A DNA stretch of 64,000 nt from Rhododendron vialii. Taxonomy: Eukaryota; Streptophyta; Magnoliopsida; Ericales; Ericaceae. The stretch is taken from positions 5,147,501 to 5,211,500 of the forward strand of contig NC_080569.1 in NCBI RefSeq assembly GCF_030253575.1. The letters run 5' to 3'. The notes below the pieces were generated by a model. That model saw only the letters and a program-made list of their open reading frames with translations, was not told the origin of the DNA and searched no databases. This document shows positions 44,692 through 54,370 of this stretch, one piece after another. The translations under genes and the position numbers were made by a program. Numbering within the stretch: position 1 is the stretch's first letter; each line of letters starts with the position of its first letter.

Positions 44692-45730
44692 TCTTGCTCC
44701 TAACATCTTGGCTTACCCGATGCCCCTTTATTTTGGGTGAAAAAGTTTCGGCACATAGCAAAATGGCTCTAGTGCCAAAGAAAAAGAATATGACGCGAAG
44801 AATTACTATTGACCGCAAAGAATTGCTCCTAGTCGCGAAGAACTACTCATGGCCGCAAAATATTACTCCTGGCCTCAAAGAATTACTCTTGGCCACATCG
44901 AATTACTCTTAACCGCGAAGAATTACTCTTGACCGCTACGAATTACTCTTGGCCACAAAGAATTGCTCTTGGCCGCATCGAATTGCACTTAGCCGCAAAT
45001 AATTGCAAGACCATAAAGTAATTCATGCGGCCAAGTGCAATTCGATGCGGCCAAGAGTATTTCGTAGCGGCCAAGTGCAATTCAATGCGGCCAAAAGTAA
45101 TTTGATGTGGCCAAGTGCAATTCATAGTGGCCAAGAGTAATTCTATGCGGTCAAGAGTAATTCGATATGGCCAAATGCAATTCGATGTGGTCAAAAGTAA
45201 TTAGATGCGGCCAAGTGCAATTCAATGCGGTCAAGTGCAATTCGATGCCGCCAAAAGTAGTTCTCGGCCAAGAGTAATTCTTTACGGTCGCGAGTAATTC
45301 ATTGCAGCCCAATGTAATTCATGTCACAGCCAGAAGTAATTCATCACTGCCAGGAGTAATTCTTTGCGGTTAAGAGTAATTTTTTGCAGTCAAGAGTAAT
45401 TCTTTGTGAACTTCTAATCTCAACTATTGGCTTCAATAGTTGAGATGGAGTGTCTTTTTTTGTGTCCCTGTAACGCTCTCCTATTTATATATTCTTCAAA
45501 TTAGCACAGAATTTGGAAAGTTTTGGTATTCATCTCTCTTTGTTTTTTGAAAAATCATAGAGACATTAATGTACATTTGTTAGGAGTAAATAAATCCACA
45601 CGACAATTATGTAATATGTGCAAAAAAGTGTTCAACTCTTGCTCCTAACATCTTGGCTTACCCAATGCCTATATTTTAGGTGAAAAAGTTCGGCACAGAG
45701 CAAACTGGCTCTAGTGTCAAAGAAAAAATC
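44692..45730. repeat. direct repeats around a palindromic minisatellite
   Basis: About 95 bp starting aactcttgctcctaacatct at 44692 recur in direct orientation near 45634-45730. Between them at 44793-45410 lies a minisatellite of 19-20 bp units: aagaattactcttggccgc in the first third (to about 45005), then the inverted form gcggccaagagtaattc for the remainder. Roughly 11 units face roughly 20. No gene seen. Confidence 0.8.
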
Positions 45731-46466
45731 CACTGTATATATCTAAGGGAAATGGCTGGATATAGTAAGTACGGAATAATACTTTTAGGATCTTAATTCT
45801 TTTTCGAGTCTCCAAGCTCTCCGAGACGAACAATTGGACGTAAAAATTATACCCAAATGTTAGGGGCCACGTAAAAGTTTCACGATTGATGCAAGATTCA
45901 GAATAATGTATCGATTAGAGTACCAGTTTTTCTATTAGTACGGTGCATATAGGTACCGTGTGATATCGGGTACTGTTTCGAATTTATCACTGTTAGTATT
46001 ATTTTTCTACATCAAAGAATTTAGTATAATATATACATTAATTGAAAAACAGATAAATTTAAAAGTAGTTCGGTACCGTCCGGTACTAGAAGAAAAAAAT
46101 AAATTAAGATCTAGTCTAGTATGGCCGGTACCGACCGGTATTTGAGCCAGAGCAAAATTAGGAATCAAAGCAAAATTAGGAATGTAGGGTACCAGATTTA
46201 GCCAATACTGATACATACCGGTCGGTGCGATAGGAGATTCAAAACCTTAGATTGAAGTAGTTCAGTGCATTATGCTAACGGCCGCTTTAAATCTTTATTG
46301 AGTTGGGCTATCTTGGGCTTTTGCATGATTCCAAATGGACTGCTCAAACAACAACGGACTTCTCGAAAGCCTCCACAATGGGGTTGTGCATGGATTGAAT
46401 TCAAAATTCAAATATAGCCGGAAAAAAGATTGGCTTTTAGAGAGAGAAAATACTCCAACAGACAAC

Positions 46467-46510
<44 letters not shown>

Positions 46511-46712
46511 AAAGAGCGAAGTAGAGAAATGGAGGAGTAGCGCCTCCTCTTCCTCTTCGCCGCCTTTCTCCTCCGCATCGTTATCTCCTCCTCCAGCCAT
46601 CGCACGTCACACGCTGAAGTCACCGTTCGTCGTCGTAAACTGGTTGCTTCTAGTTTTCGAAGCTCTTCTTCTACTATTTGTTTTGTGTTTTCTGCGTTGT
46701 GGATATCTGAAA
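45731..46712. other. intergenic, duplicated fragment and (GA)n tract
   Basis: At 45900-46230 there is a run rich in ggtaccg/cggtacc motifs, perhaps an inserted element. At about 46290-46425 a fragment of the GASA subtype I unit (gggctatcttgggctttt, cttctcgaaagcct) ends abruptly at atatagccgg. A (GA)19 microsatellite follows (about 46471-46508). The stretch 46620-46710 could encode a hydrophobic segment in frame with the next entry. Confidence 0.5.
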
Positions 46713-49700
46713 ATGTTGAGAAAAGGCTTTCTCTCTTGCCCTAGCCGGGGAAACCGACCTCTTTCCAAGGAGGAAAAAGGTGAAGATTCTAGCCCTAAAT
46801 AGGGAAATCGACCTCTTTCTAAGGACGAAAATGGTAAAGGTTCTAGCCCTCGACCTCTTTCTATGGAGGAAAAAGGTAAAGGTTCTATGATACGCACCTA
46901 AGATTGCTTGATCGTGGTGCTTAAGTATGTTAGTTAGAAGTGTTTTTAGCTTTTAATTGTCGTTTTTATTCAATATTGCTCGTAAGGTAGTTTGTTAAGT
47001 GTTTCAGGCAAAACGCCCTTAAAAAGCGTATTTTGAGTGCAAAGCCAACCCCCAAGTTAATTCAAGAATCATCGCCCGGTGGAACTGGTGCCAAAGTGAC
47101 CAAAGAACGAAGGCAAGAAGCATCGGGCAAGCCAACGGTCGTCGGGTGTCAAGTCTTGGAGGCTAGCCTGAAGAACCAGAGATAAGCTCCCCGTATCGAT
47201 ACGGATTTTGGACCGTATCGATACGCATTGGTTATCTTTCCAAGCAGAGAGTTCCGTATCGATACGGTCATAAACCGTATCGATACGGGCGCGTTACGGG
47301 AAATTGGTCTTCTCAGCTTAGCGATGTGGTATCGATACTTTGCATAATCTATATCGATACGGGGAGCTCTCGGCCAGATATTTGCTGCTTTTTGGACTTT
47401 CCATTTATGGAATAGTTGCTACTTATAGTATGTTTCTAGGATATTTGTTGGGAGAGAAGTTGAGTTGTATAAATACTCTTCTCTCCCACTTTATCTCATA
47501 TCTACTTTATGTTCTAGTTTTAGTTCTCTCTCTAGGAGAGATCTCCATTGTTGTTCATGCTTTTCTTATTGTAATTTCCTTAGAACTCAAGTAAGTATTT
47601 ACTTTATGTTAATTTCTCGTTTATTAATGTTGTAGCTACGCTTTGGATCTTTGCATAAATCAAGTTTATTTTCGTTTTCTTCGGTTAAATCTTTCGCTCC
47701 ATTTTCTTACCATGTCTAGTCTTTTAGCTATGTGTGAGTAGTCTTTTGGCTAAGTCTTGGGCTAATCTATCCTAAAGATCTAGGTGGTTATTTGGTTCTC
47801 GAAACTTCGGGCTTAAAATCATGGTTTTTGGAATTGGATTAACCTAGCCATTTTGGTCTAAGCGAGGGGTGTTAACTCTTTGGTATGTTGTTTAGTCAAG
47901 CGGTCTTGGCAAGTGGCATATTGAGGGCTCGTGGCCTCCTACGTGTTAGATACATTAGCAAAAATAGGTTTGTTTAGTTCCGTTTAATCACTTCTTTTGA
48001 TAAACGTAGTCATTAAAGCTAAATTCTCCGGGCATGAGCACGCGGTCGTGACTCTCGCCTGAGTTAAATTGAGAACCGGTAACATCCTTTGTCAAGGGTT
48101 AGACGATCCCTAGACTTGCCTCCTTTTAGTTTATTAGGCGTTTTCCTAGTCTTTTGCCTTGGCAATTTTCATCGTTTCAAAGCAAAACCAAGTTGGTCGT
48201 CTTAAACGCCACAATCCACCAGATAAAACCTACAATCCGATTAAGCTATATTCGAATTCTCTGTAGGTACGATCCCGGTACCTAGCCCTACGCTTGGGGT
48301 TTTTCTCAACCTTATTTGAAGGCGAGGTTTGAAGGCGAAGCATTCTAGCCCTGAACAGGGAAAGCAACCTCTTTCCAAGGAGAAAAAAGGTGGAGATTCT
48401 TGCCCTAAACTGGGAGATCGACCTCTTTCTAACAAGGGAAAAGGTAAAGCTTCTAGTTCTAAGCTGGGAAATGGACGTCTTTCTAAGAAGGGAAAAGGCA
48501 AGAATTGGGCACGTAACGTCAACGTGGGCAAGGGGAAATGGAAAGGAAACCCTACATCTCGGTCACCTTAGGATGAGCTTTCTAGAATGGATCCTTTTGA
48601 AAGGGCAATGATCCTGGAATCGTTAGATGATGATCCACCTTGGGATGATTTTTGTAGTAAGAGGGCAATGATCCTGGAATCGTTAGGTGATGATCCACCT
48701 TGGGATGATTTTTGTAGTAAGAGGGCAATGATGCTGGAATCGTTCGATGATGATTCACCCTGGGATGACTTTTGTAGTTTGGATTTTATTGAGAGGGCAT
48801 CGTTTCTGGGAAATCAACCTCTTTCTAAGAAGGAAAAGGGTAAAGGTTCTAGTTCTAAACAGGGAAATCGACATGTTTCTAAGAAGAAAAAAGGTAAAGA
48901 TTCGGCACATACTGCGGGCAAGGGGAAATCAAAAGGAAACCCTAGATCTTTGTCGCTTCGGGAATTGAATGCCAGAATGGATCCTTTTGAGAGGGCAATG
49001 GTCCTTGAATCATTAGAGAATTTTTGTTATTTGGATGCGAGTGAGAGGGCATTGTACCTCGAATCATTAGATGAGTCTGAGATTAATGATATTTATAGGG
49101 CATTGTTCCTGGAACCGTTCTATGATGAGTCCGAGTTTGGTTCTGTGGGAGGTGAGTTGAGTTCGGATACGAAGGATAGGATTGGTAGGGAATTTGATAG
49201 GAATTTCGAGCGGGATATTGAGAAGGCGATTGCAGAGAAAAGTAAGAATGGCTTGGACCTTTTAGATGTAGAGATTTTTAAGTCTATGCTGGGTAAACCA
49301 AATTGGATTGATACGGATGATTTCAAGCAGCAGTTTTCAGACGTCGTGGAAGATGGCAATGAAGATGATGGGCGCAGACTTGACATGCTATGCTATCTAC
49401 AATCGAAGTATGACACTGAGGAGACTAAATCCGTGGATGCACACTCCCATACTAAAGTGAAGTCAAGTGGGTCATGGAAAGGACTCTGTACGAGGTGAGT
49501 TGGGTATTATGGGGGCTGGTTTTATTCCTGTTGTGGAGCATGACGAGGGAATGGTGATGGATAACAATACTGGACTTCAAGATATCCGGTCTTCGCAACT
49601 TCATTTTAATTCCAAGGAGAGGTACTCCAAGGCGGAAACCAAGACTCAACTACTCAGGCCTGACCCGATAGATGAAGCAAAAGCAACAGTGAATGTAGGC

Positions 49701-49808
49701 AAAACTCTGGGGGTGGACATGCCTGGGCAGGAGGATTTCTGGGTGAAGAGGTTTGCAAAAATGATTGTCAAGGAGAGAGCAGAATATGATGCCCTTAGTA
49801 AAGATTAG
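46713..49808 (+). pseudogene. unrecognised repeat-rich coding region, interrupted
   Basis: I do not recognise this protein. The likely start (MLRKGFLSCPS) is followed by about eight imperfect 17-18 residue repeats of the form SSPK.GNRPLSKKEKGKG, then a block where a unit KRAMILESLDDDPPWDDFCS is repeated three times. Next come acidic stretches (SLDESEIND, DVVEDGNEDD), and in another frame up to 49808 a segment ending FWVKRFAKMIVKERAEYDAL. The charge pattern suggests a disordered, lysine-rich front and an acidic rear. As it stands it cannot make one protein: two in-frame stops, a frame change near the end and a solo LTR insertion at 46888-48342. A splice donor (CGAG|GTGAGT, about 49493) may explain the frame change. 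A run of A at 50026-50040 could be a retroposed poly(A) tail, so a LINE or retrocopy origin is possible. Confidence 0.45.
46888..48342 (+). mobile_element. solo LTR inserted in the repeat-rich coding region
   Basis: 1455 bp, starts TGATACGCACC, ends GGCGAAGCA, flanked by perfect 5-bp duplications TTCTA (46883-46887 and 48343-48347). Non-coding. At 47197-47364 it has six to seven copies of the palindrome cgtatcgatacg or close variants. Probably Ty3/gypsy; no primer site or coding domain. A fossil. Confidence 0.8.
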
Positions 49809-50242
49809 ATCTAATCTCATCCTTCTCCGAGAGGAGTGCAGCTTTTGGGTTATCTTTGCTTGGTGGATATTTTGCTTGTTGGTTTTTGTCGTTGGCATCT
49901 TGCGAACTTTCCATTATCGGTTTTTCGCTCTTCTCATTTTGTTTAGGGGTATGTGCCATCTTTGTTTGGTATATACTTGCATGGATGTTGTGGAGCTAAT
50001 GTTCCTTAAAAAACTTCTTGCTGATAAAAAAAAAAAAAAGAATATGCAAGGGCAACTATTCTCATGATCCTCATGTTGAGCACCACCGTGTCATGTGCTC
50101 CGCTAGCCCTTATTTGCTTTTTTATTCTCTAATGGATCTTTTGCGGTGCTAGAATGGGCGATGTTTAAGTCAGTAAATGCGCTAAGTTGTTTTGGCAATC
50201 CTGTTGGTAGGTTTATTTGTTGGTTTTGGTTTTTTGGTTCTA

Positions 50243-50500
50243 GAGCATTTCCAACCTTGACCCATTTTAAGATCCAAATTTAAAACTTGGGCAAAACCCA
50301 CGAAAAACCCTCTCCAATTTTCGACTCAAACCCTTCCTCATTTTGAGTTGTACGTATTTCTTTTCCCAAATTTGAGACAACCCAAGTCTCTCCCCATTTT
50401 TTCCCCCAATATTCCAACGGCTCTTTTGTTTTTTCAGCGGCTCCTTCCATGCCATTTTGAGAGCATGGCATCATAGACGCCATGGCTTTCCCAAGCTTGG

Positions 50501-50551
<51 letters not shown>

Positions 50552-50973
50552 TGGATATCTAAATGCTGATTTTGATGTGTTCTCTTTATTTTTCAAAAAA
50601 CTCCCTCTAAATTTTCCCCTACTTCTAACATTTCTCTCTCTATCTCTTTTCACTTATTACTCATACTATTTTTTAAAAAACTTTTCAAAAACCATTTCAA
50701 ACACAACAGAAGTCTCAACGATCTCTCCCTATTCTCTATGGAAGAATCTTGAAGCTGGTTGCGGAATAAGAACCGTGTCGTTGAGGAGAGATGTGTGCTA
50801 CCCTTTTGGCCAAAATCGTTGGGGGAAACAAAAATGGAGGGAAATAGTCTTGAAAGCATAAAAAATATATATATATTTTGGTAAGGGATTATTTTGCCAT
50901 TGGAATGAGTCTAATCTAAAATGGGTTTTTACCTAAAATTTGACTCAAATTTGGGTCAAGGCTGAAGATGCTC
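50243..50973. mobile_element. Tourist-like MITE with an internal (CT)n
   Basis: The ends gagcatttccaaccttgacc and, inverted, gggtcaaggctgaagatgctc resemble the Tourist-like element in LTR-1, with cta/tta as the likely 3-bp flanks. About 731 bp, with a (CT)22 tract at 50505-50549. No transposase seen. Confidence 0.7.
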
Positions 50974-53004
50974 TTATCTCCCTCTCAAGTATGCCCATTC
51001 CCATTCTGAACGTTAACACTATCTTTTTGCTATTATTAGTATTTATTATTTCGTGCTCTTCTGTTTGTCTTGTTTTGTTTCGTTTTTTATTATACTTGTT
51101 TCGGCCGAACTCAATGTCTACGAGATTAAAACCTGAGATTTTAGGAATTTGCTCCCAATGTTTATGGTGCTATCAATCGTTATGGGCCACCAGTCCATAT
51201 TCCGGCTTTAAATAGGTCCACACTAGTAGACATTGAGATAGATACTCTTGAGATTAATCGAGGTGTGCATAAATTTAGGCTTTAAGTAAGAAAATAACCA
51301 ACAGCTTAGAGTTATTGCAGGCTAATGGATATATCCGACATGGTTCGTAGGTTGCATTTTGCTAGTGAGAGATCCTCTTAAACGGTCCTCAAGAAGTAAC
51401 TGGTAAGTCTGGTTTATTATGTGATCGTGTGCTCATTCCATAAAAATAAGGTGCATAACTACTTTAGTTGGCCTGGTAAAAACTAACTATTTTAGCTAGG
51501 AAATGAGGATACAAAAGTGATTGTGTGTCTCTAAGATTATCAGGACATATTCTGTTATCTATAGGCTAGAGACCTACATGACTTATTTTTTAAATGTTTA
51601 AAGACTAGGTTGAAGCCATCAATTATAAAGGCAAATTGGATGGTACTTTAAAGATATCTACACCATTGTTCTTCAGACAAACAGAGTCACAGTTTTAAGT
51701 ACGCAAAAAGTTCTATCCGGCAGCAGAGTGGAAGAGGAAGAGAAAGAGGAGAGATGTCGTTGATGTATGCCCAGAGGCTGTGGGCATGCATTCTGCAGGT
51801 TGTGTACTAGGGAGGTTTGGGTTCAGAGTGAAAGAGGCAACTGCCATTTCATCTTGGAAATTCTTGATATCTTCTGATCACTCTGTCATAAGCACCAACA
51901 TCAAGAATCAAGATTGTTGAAAGTTGAACTGAGAAGCTTTCTCAGCTGCTAGGTGAATCTTATTATGCACAATATTTTTTCTCTTTTGAATCTGATGCTC
52001 TGCTGCCTACATGATGTCTTGCCCTGGTTGTGCTGCTGTCCATTCGTTTATGTTCGTTTTGCTGTGCCCAGTCTATGGTGTTGCCTGCTGTCGCCGATCT
52101 ACTTGTGTCTGTTTTTGCTGCTGCTAGTGTCTTACCTGGTTTTGTGTGGCTCCTTGGAGCTTTTGGGCCACCTGTTTTGGCCTTTTTCTATTTCTTTTTG
52201 TTTCTCTTGCTCCATTTTTCCATGTTCCAATGCTTTATTGGAGGTCTCTCTCTCTTTCCTATCCCATGTATCTATATCACGTTGTTAGGTTTCTTCTTTC
52301 TTTCTTAACGTACCTATATCAAGTTTCTAATTAAATACTATCTTTTTGCCGATTTTAAAAAATAAATAAATCCCTTTTGGGGTTTTACTCCCCATAGTTG
52401 CTTTTGGTGTTTCTGTTTTGGTGTCTGGCTACCATGCCCCAAAGCAGTATTGGGGCATCATGCCCCCGTTTTTTTTAAACCTTTGGATCTCCTCTTTCAA
52501 TCTCAACCCTTGGATCCCCCCCTCCCTTCTGTTAACCTCCTCCACTGGTTAAAATTATTTTGAAAACACCCAAAAACGTTAAAGTACAATCTTTAGTTGT
52601 GATAAGTATACCTTATTTTGCAGTAAGTGTCAACATAAAACATGGTAAGAATAGCTAGCATTCATGGTAAGTATAATAATGACTTTTTTTGGCTGAAAAA
52701 ACGCAAACCCTTACTTTTTGGAGATGGTTTTGATCCAAGGGCCAAAATTAATCTAAAACCTGATCTAATGGTCCATAGTAAATGGAGGCATGATGCCCCA
52801 ATACCACATTACCAAATTGGGGCATCATAGAAATTTTAGAGATTGTCAGTTCATTCTTTACAAAGAGAAAATTGAGACCGATGTCCATGGATTGAGTAGA
52901 AATCGTAGTAGTATAGGTTTTTCTATCATATGACCCAAAAAATGTATGCAATTGGTTTCGAATTAGTTGGAAGAGAATGGGTTTTGTCCGAGCTTTCACC
53001 TCAG
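50974..53004. other. intergenic, no gene recognised
   Basis: At 51938-51950 the phrase ctcagctgctaggtgaatct recalls 23008-23028. At 52390-52830 an inverted pair (gtattggggcatcatgcccc against ggcatgatgccccaatacc) suggests an old foldback element. A fragment of the GASA subtype II unit edge is at 52863-52925. A T-rich stretch near 51960-52310 is open in places but has no recognisable domain. Confidence 0.45.
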
Positions 53005-53290
53005 TAATCTGATCCGTTCATCTTATAAGGCTTGCAAATTAATAGTACATCGATGCAAAAAATCAGTTTAATCGGACATCAATAGCTATATCAAAAAAAT
53101 TAAATTGTGGTTTATAAAATGGACAACTTGATTATGTCACCAGTTTTTTAGCTAAACTGTCCATGACCGTCTAGTTTATAAATCAAAATATAATTTTTGA
53201 TATAGCAATTGATGTCTGATCAAGCTGATTTTCTACGTAACATATAACTCTAAGGGCCCTACAAGATGATCGGTTCAGATTATTGCAGTG
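53005..53290. mobile_element. foldback MITE
   Basis: atcagtttaatcggacatca (about 53070) pairs inverted with tgatgtctgatcaagctgat (about 53211), and the outer parts also match (gatccgttcatcttataagg against ctacaagatgatcggttcag). Related in layout to the core of the 1217-1610 element. Confidence 0.55.
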
Positions 53291-53665
53291 AACGCTCGAT
53301 CTAATGATTGATATAACGAAAAAGCTACGTACTACATTAGATTCAAACTTCATTAGAGTCAAACGTTAGATTCAAACTTCATATTTTACTAAAAACATTA
53401 GATTCAAACTTGATATTTTCGATTCGAAAACCCAAAACTGCTGAAAATGGATTTAAATTTCTGTTCAAGGTTTTTCTATCGCTTTCCTTATTTCAGGTAA
53501 TAATTCCCAGAAGAATACTAATGAAAGGACCCCCGATTTCCATAAGCGAAGCCTCAAATTTTGAATTTTAAAAATACAGATTATTTAAGTCAAATTGAAT
53601 TTAGGTAACAAGACTACATAAGACTTTCCCATTTACGAATGAAATCTAATCCACGTGGATACAAT

Positions 53666-53876
53666 TTTTTTTTTTTTGGTAATGCATGGTGTCTCGGGTC
53701 AGCCTGTGCGCATCTCGGACTAATTCATACAGCCTCTCCCACAGCCGTTTCACATGTTTATGCGTGAGGATGAGGTGGCCCCAAGAGTTATTGGTCAAAG
53801 GAATCAAACCTGAAATCTTATAATTGAGTAAACATCTAAGTCTCAAGCCAAGACTACTTGGCCAACCCTCGGGGTT
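53666..53876 (-). mobile_element. tRNA-derived SINE
   Basis: On the minus strand it starts AACCCCGAGGGTTGGCC, has an A-box-like GGCCAAGTAGTCTTGG (53849-53864) and a B box GGTTTGATTCC (53800-53810), and ends in a poly(A) run. 14-bp target duplications with one mismatch flank it: cacgtggatacaat (53652-53665) and catgtggatacaat (53877-53890). About 210 bp. Confidence 0.85.
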
Positions 53877-54276
53877 CATGTGGATACAATTATGTAAGTC
53901 AATTCGATCTGAGCATTATTAAAAGACTTTCCTTTAGAGTAGAAGATTAAAGCTCAATTCCAAGAGATTGTTAATTTAAAGCTTCTTGCCATTAAAACCA
54001 ATTAGTTAATTTTACTTACCAAATTAGAGTTTGTAAATAGACAGAAAGACTATCCTTTTCTGGAGTGTTTTTTTTCCCTGAATAAGGATGAAGTTGCCAC
54101 GTGATTAGACAACTTTAGTAAGTATATATGTAACAAAGATAGATTAATATAATCTACCCAGCTAACAAAGTAGTAGTACTAATTAACCGTGCAATTTAAT
54201 TTATTTTCGTTTAATGTCATTACCAAACAGGGCTTTACTTCAAGAGTTTAAATATTGGCATTGCTTCATCACCCAC

Positions 54277-54280
<4 letters not shown>

Positions 54281-54336
<56 letters not shown>
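54281..54336. repeat. (CT)28 microsatellite in the XTH-1 leader/promoter
   Basis: An uninterrupted run ending 34 bases before the XTH-1 ATG. Confidence 0.95.
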
Positions 54337-54339
<3 letters not shown>

Positions 54340-54370
54340 CGCACACAACCAAAAATTATTTAAGGGTGAA

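Noticed and set aside
44943-45194. Antisense frame with repeated ITLGRIELHLA-like units
   Set aside because: Produced by translation of the 19-20 bp minisatellite; no independent coding evidence.
46607-46897. Antisense open frame with repeated PFSSLERGRFP-type units
   Set aside because: It is the reverse reading of the Lys-rich repeats of the sense frame. Repetition alone keeps it open.
52030-52308. Possible retrotransposon coding remnant
   Set aside because: No reverse transcriptase, integrase, protease or zinc-knuckle motif can be read in any frame here.
51953-52334. Cys/Leu/Phe-rich overlapping frames resembling membrane segments
   Set aside because: T-rich low-complexity DNA gives hydrophobic codons in several frames at once; no splice or start support and no recognisable family.
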